Source: QZLE01 sp033852135
Lineage (GTDB): Bacteria > Pseudomonadota > Gammaproteobacteria > QZLD01
Direction of reading: 5' to 3'
DNA length: 64,000 nucleotides
Assembly: GCA_033852135.1 (NCBI GenBank)
Contig: JAWSVB010000010.1
Coordinates: 62,001 to 126,000 of the forward strand
The position numbers were made by a program, and so were the translations under genes. Below, piece by piece: positions 9,168-17,261 of this stretch. The notes below the pieces were generated by a model, which ran no database searches, was not told where the DNA came from, and saw only the letters and a program-made list of their open reading frames with translations. The first letter of the stretch is position 1. The number at the start of each line of letters is the position of its first letter.

Positions 9168-10844
9168 TTAGTTGGCTCTGCTATTCAGCTCATTTAAACT
9201 TTGATCTGCCATTTGTAAAAGGCCTGTATCAAGGTAGCGATACTCTCCAAAGCTTTCTAAATACCATTCAATACCAGCTAATGAGTTAGTTAGATAATCA
9301 ATATCTGTATTGCTAGGGTGTGACCCACTTTCGATAATACTGTTTAATATATAGTTGTTACAATCAGCAATTATCGAAGCTGCTTGATCAAATTCAAGGA
9401 TGAAAAGAGCACCATGAATTTCATTTAGAAGTGACGGAATTTGAGAAATTTGGCTTGGATCCATATAAGAATCCATATAATCTTCCATGTTAACTTTTAT
9501 CTTGCTCATATTTGAGCGGCTCTCTTTTATAACAATGTCTAATGCATCATCGAAATGAGAGTTAGTTGTATTATTCTGGCAGCTTTGGTTCTGGTGGCTA
9601 CTTCCATAGTTTTTAATCATAGAATCAGCAGCTTCTATTGAGTCAGCTGCAGAAGCTATGGTTGTATCAAAGTTATCGCTTGATCCAGATAAAATTGCAC
9701 ATATATCATCATCAATATCGTGGATTGCTATAGCTGCATCATTTAACCCAAGTAATGATAGGGTGCTATTAATGTCAAACAAGTTTTCACGCAATTCAGA
9801 TATGACGTCATCATTCAATGCGCCACTGCTATAGAGCGAGAGAAGCTTATCTCTTACAACATTTAATTGCTCTTCAATTTCAACGGATACTTTATTTAAT
9901 ATAGAGCTATCAGGGGAGTCTAAAATAGATTTATCTGCGATTATTTTATCTGTGGTAAAGATTGGTGTGGATGGTTCATAGCGATTGCATATACGGTTTA
10001 TAGCAGGATTTTCAGAGCCTGATTTTTTTAAGTAGTAGTAGATATCAAATAATTTTTCATCCGCTGGAATTTTGTCCATATAGCTAGAGTTGTACTTAGT
10101 AAGATGTGAGAATTCAAAATTAATAGACGCTAAAAGACCTTGAATTGAATGATCAAATTCAATTTGTTTTTTGTAGATAATATCTATTAGACAGCGGGTT
10201 AAAAGCCAATATTCTCCGCAATTATACTTTTGTGTTACTTTGTAAATCTTGCTGAGAGCTTGGGCCATCAGCTTAAGATGGGGGCGTGAACCACCATTTT
10301 TAATAACTCCTAAGAGCCCAATTTGATAAGCATGCTGTATTTTTTTAAGCATAACTTGAGTTTTTTTAGAGATGTTTTTTGGTGCTGTTTTTTCAGTGGT
10401 TAAATTAGATCTGTTATTAAAATTAGCAAAGATAAATTTATGCTCTGCAATTATTTTTTGTCCGCCAGCTTTGCGTAAGAGGTTGATAGTATCTAAAACC
10501 AGAACTTTATTATCAGTTTTATTTTTGAATACAAAATCTATGTAGCGCTCAAGAAAAAATATCGCGGTAATTAACAGTTCAACTATTTGCCCTGAGTCAG
10601 TAATAGATAGCTTGGTGACATATTCAAGTGATTGAATCATTTGAGAGCATATTTCAATTCCTCCATCAATATTAAGGAATTTAAGAGTGCCAGAAATTTG
10701 CTGTAAATTGACGATGCTATTTTCAATTAGACTATTATCACCAGAATGGTGAAAGGTCTCAATGTCATGAGCAATGCTTTCCAGAGATGACTTTATCTCG
10801 GTAATAGCTGCGGTTGCTGAAGTATCAAAATAATATTTCGTCAT
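9168..10844 (-). CDS. HPt-like scaffold resembling the N-terminus of ChpA/PilL
   Basis: A 558-aa, mostly helical protein with no signal peptide. The opening segment (IENSIVNLQQISGTLKFLNIDGG, about 40-62) and a later one (IPSLLNEIHGALFILEFDQAA, near residue 475) look like the degenerate HPt repeats at the N-terminus of the pilus-chemotaxis kinases ChpA/PilL. There the phospho-acceptor His is often missing, and the first repeat here has Gln at that place. No CheA-type kinase core, CheW or receiver follows, so this seems to be a free-standing piece. A role in twitching or c-di-GMP/cAMP-linked surface sensing is only inferred. AGGA lies about 10 nt before the ATG. Confidence 0.55.
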   Translation of the reverse strand: MTKYYFDTSATAAITEIKSSLESIAHDIETFHHSGDNSLIENSIVNLQQISGTLKFLNIDGGIEICSQMIQSLEYVTKLSITDSGQIVELLITAIFFLERYIDFVFKNKTDNKVLVLDTINLLRKAGGQKIIAEHKFIFANFNNRSNLTTEKTAPKNISKKTQVMLKKIQHAYQIGLLGVIKNGGSRPHLKLMAQALSKIYKVTQKYNCGEYWLLTRCLIDIIYKKQIEFDHSIQGLLASINFEFSHLTKYNSSYMDKIPADEKLFDIYYYLKKSGSENPAINRICNRYEPSTPIFTTDKIIADKSILDSPDSSILNKVSVEIEEQLNVVRDKLLSLYSSGALNDDVISELRENLFDINSTLSLLGLNDAAIAIHDIDDDICAILSGSSDNFDTTIASAADSIEAADSMIKNYGSSHQNQSCQNNTTNSHFDDALDIVIKESRSNMSKIKVNMEDYMDSYMDPSQISQIPSLLNEIHGALFILEFDQAASIIADCNNYILNSIIESGSHPSNTDIDYLTNSLAGIEWYLESFGEYRYLDTGLLQMADQSLNELNSRAN

Positions 10845-10847
10845 TTC

Positions 10848-10870
10848 AAAAAAATCCTATTGGCATAGGA
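10848..10870 (-). terminator. Terminator after mnmD overlapping the next ribosome site
   Basis: Read on the minus strand, TCCTAT and ATAGGA pair across a 4-nt loop and run straight into T7. The 3' arm also contains the AGGA likely used by the gene starting at 10844. Confidence 0.6.
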
Positions 10871-10921
10871 ATATTCTAGCCTGAATATTTGATAAAAACA
10901 GGAAGTACTTCGTTTTCTAGC

Positions 10922-11647
10922 TTAAATAGTTTTAGTCGAGAAATAGCCTCGCAACATATCGCGCTTTTTTCCAAAACCTTTGGTTTTTTCTACGCAGTAA
11001 CCGAATTTAATGAGTGCTCGCCTTACTTTTCCAGCTGCTGTGAAGGTGCTAAAGGTAGAGCCATTACGAGCTATTCTTGCAATATTATTTATGACATGGT
11101 CGTTCCACATTTGTGGGTTTAGTGAGGGGGCAAATCCATCAAGAAACCAGCAATCACAAGAATTGCTAGGTGACATATTAATTGTATTGTTAATATCTCC
11201 AATAACTATAATTAGCTCAATGCGAAAACTATCAAGTTTAATTCTATTTTTCCCTGGCTGTAAGTTTTTATATTGGGGTATTAACTCAGAGTATATTTCA
11301 CTTAGCTCAGGCCAGTTTTTTGCGGCCTTTATGAAGTCGTTTTTCGAAAGAGGATGTTTTTCATAAGTTGTAAAAACAAGCGTTGATGGTGCTATAGATG
11401 TTTCAGTCCATAGCTTACAGGTTAAGGCGAAATTTAAGCCAGTACCAAACCCTGTTTCGCTAATATAAAAATCTGCTGTGTTTTTAAAACGTTCAGGCAA
11501 AAAGTTGTTATTTATGAAAATATACTCAGACTCTTGAATGCCGCTATCTGCAGAAAAATACACATCTCCATAGTAAGTTGATACAGGAGTGCTATCGTTT
11601 TTCCATGTTATGTCGGTGTGTTTGTCGTTGTTTTTATTGTGAATCAT
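10922..11647 (-). CDS. mnmD: tRNA 5-methylaminomethyl-2-thiouridine methyltransferase, MnmC N-domain only
   Basis: Methylates nm5s2U34 to mnm5s2U34 in tRNAs for Lys, Glu and Gln. The 241-aa protein matches the SAM-dependent N-terminal domain of MnmC: TPVSTYYGDVYFS near the N-terminus, the SAM loop ETGFGTGLNFALT (about 64-77), and the family motif WFLDGFAPSLNPQMW. The C-terminal FAD oxidase domain of the bifunctional MnmC is absent: the frame ends after MLRGYFSTKTI, and the next gene on this strand is unrelated. No Shine-Dalgarno is visible and the leader is unusually G-poor on this strand. Confidence 0.88.
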   Translation of the reverse strand: MIHNKNNDKHTDITWKNDSTPVSTYYGDVYFSADSGIQESEYIFINNNFLPERFKNTADFYISETGFGTGLNFALTCKLWTETSIAPSTLVFTTYEKHPLSKNDFIKAAKNWPELSEIYSELIPQYKNLQPGKNRIKLDSFRIELIIVIGDINNTINMSPSNSCDCWFLDGFAPSLNPQMWNDHVINNIARIARNGSTFSTFTAAGKVRRALIKFGYCVEKTKGFGKKRDMLRGYFSTKTI

Positions 11648-11664
11648 AACAAAGTGTTGGGCTC

Positions 11665-11750
11665 TGTGGGTTGTGGTTAGTTGTTGAATTTAATGGGTAA
11701 TTGTTGGGTTGTGGTGTTTTTTTGTGAATTTGTGGTGTGAAAAAATATGT
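11665..11750. other. 86-base C-free (G/T-rich) tract
   Basis: No cytosine occurs on the + strand over 86 consecutive bases, in repeats of the type GTTGTGG. It lies just upstream of the minus-strand mnmD start and upstream of the phasin gene. Confidence 0.8.
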
Positions 11751-11914
11751 CGTGGAGCTCACAGTTTAACTTACATTTAATTGAAATTTAACAAAAAAAA
11801 TAGTTTGTGCACTGGAATTTTATATCTGCAGGGTGTAATCTTCTTTTGTATAAATTAGGCGTTAGGCGCGCCTTTTCTTACTTATGGTACCAGGGACAAT
11901 TTAGGAGATATTTA

Positions 11915-12370
11915 ATGGCTACAGGAAAAGACATTAAGTTGGCAGTTGATATGGAAGAGACTCTTGCTCAAATGCAAAAGATTCAAAAAGCCAACGCAGA
12001 TTTTGTTCAGAAACTAGCAGCAGGTCAAATGGAACTAGTTAATGAATTAATAGATGGAACAATGAAACATTTTGACGCACTTAAAGATGTCAAAAAACCT
12101 CAGGATATGGTTGAGTTACAAAACCAATATTTTTCAGAGTCAGCTAAGAAGATAACGACCAAAGGTAGAAAAATATTTGAAATCTACATGTCTTCCCAGC
12201 CTGCAATTGCGGCATTGATGCCAGCAGCAGAAAAAGCTCCAGCTAAGCCAGCAGTTAAAACTGTATCAAAAAAGGCTACTCCGCCAAAACCAGCTGCTAA
12301 ACCAGCAGCTAAGCCGGCAGCTAAGCCGGCAGCAGCAGCTAAGCCAACAGCTACAGCTCCAAAGAAATAG
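11915..12370 (+). CDS. Phasin family protein with Lys/Pro/Ala-rich tail
   Basis: Phasins coat polyhydroxyalkanoate granules. ATG 11915 is chosen because AGGAG lies 7 nt upstream; it gives 151 aa. Residues 1-100 form amphipathic helices of phasin type (MEETLAQMQKIQKANADFVQKLAAGQ, and a MVELQNQYFSESAKKI segment). From about residue 108 the protein turns into a low-complexity tail with KPAA/PAAKPA repeats, like PhaF or histone H1 tails that bind DNA. A strong terminator follows, so it is monocistronic. No PHA synthase is in the window, but a depolymerase-like esterase lies near 55 kb. Confidence 0.85.
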   Translation: MATGKDIKLAVDMEETLAQMQKIQKANADFVQKLAAGQMELVNELIDGTMKHFDALKDVKKPQDMVELQNQYFSESAKKITTKGRKIFEIYMSSQPAIAALMPAAEKAPAKPAVKTVSKKATPPKPAAKPAAKPAAKPAAAAKPTATAPKK

Positions 12371-12386
12371 AATTTTATTTCTTATG

Positions 12387-12416
12387 AAAAGGCCATGCAT
12401 TTGCATGGCCTTTTTT
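12387..12416 (+). terminator. Intrinsic terminator after phasin gene
   Basis: AAAAGGCCATGCA (12387-12399) pairs perfectly with TGCATGGCCTTTT (12402-12414) and is followed by more T. Confidence 0.92.
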
Positions 12417-12518
12417 ATTGACCAAGAAAAAGTTAAAAAATAGAATGTTGATTTGTTGTTGATCTGATAAAAAGATCAACGAGTAAATTTATACAAATTA
12501 TTTATGGGGTAAAAAAAT

Positions 12519-12776
12519 ATGTTAATTAGAAAGGTTATCGCCTTTGTTGTACTTTGTCTTTTTTCAGTCAGCGCTTTTTGTATGCAAGTAAATATCAATA
12601 CTGCTTCTGCAGATGAGATAGCAGAAGCTTTAATTGGTATAGGGAAAAAGAAAGCCGCTGCAATTGTAGCTTATCGCAAGCAACATGGTGATTTTATATC
12701 GATTGAGCAGTTGTCGAATGTCAAAGGTATTGGGGAAAAAACAATAGAGAAAAATCGCTCTGATATTCAGCTGTAG
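12519..12776 (+). CDS. Exported ComEA-like helix-hairpin-helix protein
   Basis: An 85-aa protein with a signal peptide (residues 1 to about 21) followed by one (HhH)2 domain: VNINTASADEIAEALIGIGKKKAAAIVAYRKQHGDF, then LSNVKGIGEKTIEKNRSDI. This is the short gammaproteobacterial ComEA type, a periplasmic DNA-binding protein that ratchets incoming DNA during transformation. It stands alone; no other competence gene is adjacent. A helix-hairpin-helix protein of another function cannot be excluded. Confidence 0.88.
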   Translation: MLIRKVIAFVVLCLFSVSAFCMQVNINTASADEIAEALIGIGKKKAAAIVAYRKQHGDFISIEQLSNVKGIGEKTIEKNRSDIQL

Positions 12777-13019
12777 ATATTTGCGATTTATTTAATGATA
12801 CTAAAAAACGTTCATGCAAACTTACCTTGCCATAGCTAGTAATATCTTTTGTAAGCAGTAAAAGTATGGGCGGCTTTTGGTTTCTATTGGATATTCCTGA
12901 TTCAGTGCTTTCAAAAGGGTAAGCATCTACATATAATCTGTGCCGCTAAGCTTAGATTGATAGTTCTTAGTTTATTAATTGGGTACTCTTATCAGGAATA
13001 GATACAGCAGGAATTGAAT

Positions 13020-13895
13020 ATGACAGCAAAGATTCGTAAAGCAGTTTTCCCAGTGGCAGGATTAGGTACTAGATTTCTTCCTGCAACAAAAGCCAATCCT
13101 AAAGAGATGTTGCCAGTGGTTGATAAACCATTAATACAGTATGCGGCTGAAGAAGCTGCAGAAGCAGGGATAGAAGTTTTAGTATTTATTATTGGTCGTA
13201 ATAAGAGAGCTATCTCAGATCATTTTGATAAAGCTTATGAGCTTGAAGCTGAACTGGAAAAAAGTGGCAAGACCGATATGTTGCAACAAGCACAGGAAAT
13301 TCTGCCAAATGGAGTTACTTGCGTTTATTTGCGTCAGTCAGAGGCCCTTGGATTAGGGCATGCCGTAGGTTGTGCTGAAAGCGTTATTGGAGATGAGCCT
13401 TTTGCAGTAATTCTTGCAGATGATCTAGTTGAAAATGGCAGTAACGGTTGTATGAAACAGATGGTTGAGCAGTATAACCAATTGCAAGGTAGTATCTTGG
13501 GGGTGCAGCGTGTACCGCAAGAGCACACTAAAAGATATGGTATCGTGGGGTCTAAGCCATATAAGGAACGTATTGAAACAGTTAATACCATAGTTGAGAA
13601 ACCAGAGCCAGATGTAGCGCCATCAAATTTAGCAGTGATTGGGCGATATGTGCTTTCCGGTAAAATTTTTGAAGAAATAAAAAAGACAAAACCTGGTGCA
13701 GGTGGTGAGATACAGCTTACAGATGCTATTGCTAGCTTAATGGAATATGAAGATGTATATGCCTACGAGTTTGAAGGGATAAGGTATGATTGTGGTGATA
13801 AACTTGGTTACCTGCAAGCTACTGTTGAGCTAGGTCTTAAACATCCAGAGCTAAAGGATGGGTTTGCAGAATATTTAAAAGGGTTGAAATTATAG
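13020..13895 (+). CDS. galU: UTP-glucose-1-phosphate uridylyltransferase GalU
   Basis: Makes UDP-glucose for surface polysaccharides and sugar interconversion. ATG 13020 has AGGA 7 nt upstream; a TTG two codons earlier is less likely. The 291-aa protein begins with the nucleotidyltransferase signature FPVAGLGTRFLPATKANPKEMLP, has VDKPLIQYAAEEA, and carries VEKPEPDVAPSNLAVIGRYVL and GAGGEIQLTDAI further on. Length and motifs are standard. It is probably monocistronic, with a large hairpin downstream. Confidence 0.97.
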   Translation: MTAKIRKAVFPVAGLGTRFLPATKANPKEMLPVVDKPLIQYAAEEAAEAGIEVLVFIIGRNKRAISDHFDKAYELEAELEKSGKTDMLQQAQEILPNGVTCVYLRQSEALGLGHAVGCAESVIGDEPFAVILADDLVENGSNGCMKQMVEQYNQLQGSILGVQRVPQEHTKRYGIVGSKPYKERIETVNTIVEKPEPDVAPSNLAVIGRYVLSGKIFEEIKKTKPGAGGEIQLTDAIASLMEYEDVYAYEFEGIRYDCGDKLGYLQATVELGLKHPELKDGFAEYLKGLKL

Positions 13896-13956
13896 CAGTC
13901 AGTGCTGCTTATATATTGCTTGCAGTGCAAATGATTTAACCTTATTTAAGTTAGTA

Positions 13957-14004
13957 TTTGCAGGTTAAATGATGCTTGTATTTACATGTCATTTAACCTG
14001 CAAA
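13957..14004. repeat. 16-bp perfect inverted repeat between galU and glyA
   Basis: Arm 13957-13972 (TTTGCAGGTTAAATGA) is the exact reverse complement of 13989-14004, separated by 16 nt. No T-run follows, so it is not a textbook terminator. It could be a 3' mRNA stabiliser for galU or an operator in the glyA promoter region. Confidence 0.8.
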
Positions 14005-14160
14005 CAGTATGCGTTTACCCTGAATTTTTTAAGTTTAAAAAAATTATGATTTTGCATGCAAAGTGATCATAAATCAGGTATCCTACGCTGCTTCAAAATA
14101 TTTAGATTTATTCTATATTTACCTAATTTAACCGCCACAGTATGTATTGAGGAGTTTCCT

Positions 14161-15417
14161 ATGTTTTCAAAAGATATGAATATTGAAAGCTTTGATTCAG
14201 AAGTTTGGGAAGCGATGCAACAAGAGGCTCGTCGTCAAGAAGACCATATCGAGTTGATTGCATCTGAAAATTATACCAGCCCAAGAGTAATGGAAGCTCA
14301 AGGCAGCGTGCTAACTAATAAGTATGCAGAAGGGTATCCAGGTAAAAGATACTATGGTGGTTGTGAGTATGTAGATGTTGTAGAAGCAGCAGCTATTGAA
14401 AGAGCAAAAGAACTTTTTGGTGCTGATTATGCAAATGTGCAGCCACACTCAGGTTCGCAGGCAAACGCTGCAGCATATCTTGCTCTGATTGAAGCAGGAG
14501 ACACTATTCTTGGTATGAGCCTTGATCATGGTGGTCATTTAACTCATGGTGCAAAAGTGAATTTTTCTGGCAAAATCTTTAATTCATTCCAGTACGGTCT
14601 TGATGACGCGACTGGTGAAGTTGATTATGCAGAAGTTGAGCGTCTTGCTCTTGAGCACAAGCCAAAGTTGATCATCGCAGGGTTTTCTGCATATTCGAAG
14701 ATTATGGATTGGCAAAAATTCAGAGATATTGCTGACAAAGTTGGAGCATATCTTGTTGTTGATATGGCTCACGTTGCTGGCTTGGTTGCAGCTGGTGAAT
14801 ATCCATCTCCAGTTCAGATAGCTGATGTTACAACAACAACAACTCATAAAACACTTCGTGGACCACGCGGTGGATTGATACTTGCTAAAGCAAATCCAGA
14901 GATTGAGAAAAAATTAAACTCTGTTGTATTTCCTGGGACTCAAGGTGGTCCTTTGATGCATGTTATCGCAGCAAAGGCAGTTGCATTTAAAGAGGCGCTT
15001 AGCCAAGAGTTTAAAGATTATCAAAAGCAGGTTGTGAAAAATGCTAAAGCTATGGTTGAAGTTGTAATGGACCGTGGTTTTGATGTTGTATCCAATGGTA
15101 CAGATAATCACCTATTCCTGATTGATCTTGTTAAGAAAGGGATTACAGGCAAGGCAGCTGATGCAGCGCTTGGTGTTGCTAATATTACAGTTAATAAAAA
15201 CACCGTTCCAAATGACCCGCAATCTCCATTTGTAACAAGTGGTTTGCGTGTTGGTACTCCTGCAGTTACAACCAGAGGATTTAAAGAGCAAGAGTGTAAA
15301 GATCTTGCTAACTGGATTTGTGATCTGCTTGATGATATCGACAATCAAGAAGTTAGTGCAGCTGTAAAAGCTAAAGTTATTGAGCTATGCGCTAAGTTCC
15401 CGGTTTATGCGAACTAA
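14161..15417 (+). CDS. glyA: Serine hydroxymethyltransferase GlyA
   Basis: PLP enzyme converting serine and tetrahydrofolate to glycine and 5,10-methylene-THF. The start is ATG 14161, with GAGGAG 6 nt upstream, giving 418 aa and the usual N-terminus. The frame stays open upstream to 14056 but lacks family similarity. Motifs include the substrate region IELIASENYTSP and the PLP-lysine region DVTTTTTHKTLRGPRGG. nrdR follows after 46 nt, the common glyA-nrdR pairing, so the two are likely co-transcribed. Confidence 0.97.
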   Translation: MFSKDMNIESFDSEVWEAMQQEARRQEDHIELIASENYTSPRVMEAQGSVLTNKYAEGYPGKRYYGGCEYVDVVEAAAIERAKELFGADYANVQPHSGSQANAAAYLALIEAGDTILGMSLDHGGHLTHGAKVNFSGKIFNSFQYGLDDATGEVDYAEVERLALEHKPKLIIAGFSAYSKIMDWQKFRDIADKVGAYLVVDMAHVAGLVAAGEYPSPVQIADVTTTTTHKTLRGPRGGLILAKANPEIEKKLNSVVFPGTQGGPLMHVIAAKAVAFKEALSQEFKDYQKQVVKNAKAMVEVVMDRGFDVVSNGTDNHLFLIDLVKKGITGKAADAALGVANITVNKNTVPNDPQSPFVTSGLRVGTPAVTTRGFKEQECKDLANWICDLLDDIDNQEVSAAVKAKVIELCAKFPVYAN

Positions 15418-15463
15418 TTATTATCATCAAGTGATTGAAAGTAATTATGGAGAATCATAGTTA

Positions 15464-15976
15464 ATGCGCTGTCCTTTCTGTGGTGAAAGTGAAACAAAAG
15501 TGATTGACTCAAGATTGGCTCATGATGGTGACCAAGTGCGTCGCCGTCGTGAGTGCATGTCTTGCTCTGATAGATTTACTACATATGAATATCCGGAATT
15601 AATTTTACCTCGCATTGTTAAAGGCAATGGAAGTCGAGAACAATTTAGTGAAGAAAAATTAAGGGCGGGAATAGCTAGGTCTTTAGAAAAAAGACCAGTT
15701 AAAACAGAGATGGTCGAGGAATCGATTAATAGAATCAAGCATCAGTTAATAGTTGCAGGTGAGAGAGAAATTAAGAGTAACAAGATAGGTAAGCTTGTTT
15801 TAGAAGAGTTAAATAATTTAGATGTGGTTGCCTATATTAGATTTGCTTCAGTTTATTTAGACTTTAAAGATTCAGATAGTTTTCGTGAATTAATTGAGTC
15901 AATTGAAAAAGCTCCTTCTGTTGAGTTAAAAAAACACCAAATATCTCTTCTTCCTGACGAAGAAGATCAAGAATAA
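15464..15976 (+). CDS. nrdR: Transcriptional repressor NrdR
   Basis: ATP/dATP-sensing repressor of ribonucleotide reductase genes. The 170-aa protein has the N-terminal zinc ribbon (MRCPFCGESETKVIDSR, then RRRRECMSCSDRFTTYE) followed by the ATP-cone domain (IVKGNGSREQFSEEKLRAGIARSLEKRPV). It is slightly longer than typical NrdR (about 150 aa) because of a C-terminal acidic extension. It sits directly downstream of glyA in a probable operon. No ribonucleotide reductase gene lies in the window. Confidence 0.97.
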   Translation: MRCPFCGESETKVIDSRLAHDGDQVRRRRECMSCSDRFTTYEYPELILPRIVKGNGSREQFSEEKLRAGIARSLEKRPVKTEMVEESINRIKHQLIVAGEREIKSNKIGKLVLEELNNLDVVAYIRFASVYLDFKDSDSFRELIESIEKAPSVELKKHQISLLPDEEDQE

Positions 15977-16012
15977 TATTTTTTAAACACCCTTAAAACC
16001 CCTTCTGTGTCT

Positions 16013-16038
16013 CATAAATGACAATTTATGTGCTATTT
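16013..16038 (+). terminator. Weak hairpin after nrdR
   Basis: CATAAAT (16013-16019) pairs with ATTTATG (16024-16030), with TTTTT a few bases further on. It is an A/T-only stem apart from one pair, so a weak candidate. Confidence 0.35.
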
Positions 16039-16077
16039 TTCTATCATGTTGACTAATGGTTAACATAATGCTTTTCA

Positions 16078-16091
16078 AATATAGCTATATT
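16078..16091. promoter_or_regulatory. 14-bp AT-rich palindrome upstream of hydrolase gene
   Basis: AATATAGCTATATT is its own reverse complement. A related half (AATATAGCTG) recurs near 16122. Possible operator; no factor can be named. Confidence 0.35.
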
Positions 16092-16194
16092 CCTATATAG
16101 AAGAGGGTTTCAGTATGATGAAATATAGCTGTAGTTAAGCAAAAGATGTGGCTTAACAAATATTACCCCCAAAGATGTTGTTATTGAGGATATT

Positions 16195-17127
16195 ATGTCA
16201 ACTATAAAAATAAACGGTTTTGAGTGTCGCTATGAAGTAACCGGTAACTTAGAAGCTAAAGACACAATAATATTTGTAAATGGCATTGCTAACTCTTTAG
16301 AGACTTGGAATTTGGTTAAAGAGAGTGTGCAAAAATGTTACAAGATCGTTACATATGACCTGCGTGGGCAATGGTTTTCAGAAGTAACTAATGATACTCC
16401 GTATTCATTTCGTGGTATGGCTGATGATTTGGATGCATTAATGAATGCGCTTTCTATTGAAAATGCGCATTTGGTTGGAACAAGTTTAGGGGGAGAGATT
16501 GTTCTTTGGTATGCATTAATGTATCCGCAAAAGGTTAAGACATTGTCTGTGGTGGCTTCTGTATCAGAGGTTACAAGTCTGCTTCAACGCCAAGTTGGTA
16601 GATGGCGCACTATCGCGCAGGAAGCAGTGCAAGAGATTGATGAGGCAAATGGTGAGAAGGCTGTATTAAAGAAATGGGGGCATAAGTTTTATCAGGGAGC
16701 AATACCTGAGTTATATGCAAACTCATTTCTTGAAGAAAATTATGATGTGGTTGAGCAGCGAGATATGGTGTTTCAAGAGAATTGCCATAGAGATTTTTTC
16801 CGTGGGCATGTGTATCTGTGTGATATGTTTTTCCGATTAAGAACGGATGAGAAATTAACCCATCGTTTAGGGGAGATAAAATGCCCAACCTTGCTAGTTG
16901 CAGGTGAAAAAGATGTGATTAAGCCACCTTGCTTTAGTGAGATAATGGCTCGAAAAATAGCAGGGTCAGAGATGCATGTTATAAAAGAAAGTGGCCATGC
17001 GGTTATAAACGAGAAACCGCACGAGCTAGGGAAGATGATTAAAAGTTTTTTGTTCAAACACGATTCTGAATTGACAACTCCAGAGATGGAGGCGGCGGCT
17101 CTAAATGCAAGCATGACCATTAATTAA
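16195..17127 (+). CDS. Alpha/beta-fold hydrolase
   Basis: A cytoplasmic 310-aa hydrolase. The nucleophile elbow is GTSLGGEIV (Ser), the acid lies in GEKDVIKPP (Asp), and the catalytic His in ESGHAVINEKP. The oxyanion region IIFVNGIANSLETWN precedes them. The overall pattern resembles 3-oxoadipate enol-lactonase/esterase-type hydrolases, but the substrate cannot be told. TTGAGGATATT precedes the ATG. A 14-bp perfect palindrome (16078-16091) lies about 105 nt upstream and may be an operator. It appears monocistronic. Confidence 0.85.
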   Translation: MSTIKINGFECRYEVTGNLEAKDTIIFVNGIANSLETWNLVKESVQKCYKIVTYDLRGQWFSEVTNDTPYSFRGMADDLDALMNALSIENAHLVGTSLGGEIVLWYALMYPQKVKTLSVVASVSEVTSLLQRQVGRWRTIAQEAVQEIDEANGEKAVLKKWGHKFYQGAIPELYANSFLEENYDVVEQRDMVFQENCHRDFFRGHVYLCDMFFRLRTDEKLTHRLGEIKCPTLLVAGEKDVIKPPCFSEIMARKIAGSEMHVIKESGHAVINEKPHELGKMIKSFLFKHDSELTTPEMEAAALNASMTIN

Positions 17128-17261
17128 TAAATTATTTTCAGATTATTTTTTACGCTTCACATTGAGGTGTTTTGTTAATTAAGGGTGTTGGCATTGCTTT
17201 CACTGGTTGTTACAAAGAAAAATCACTAGTACTATCCTTAATATCGTTAAGTATCTTTTAA

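Noticed and set aside
11807..11914. Longer N-terminus for the phasin
   Set aside because: The extra residues are Cys/aromatic-rich and unlike phasins, while AGGAG sits properly before ATG 11915.
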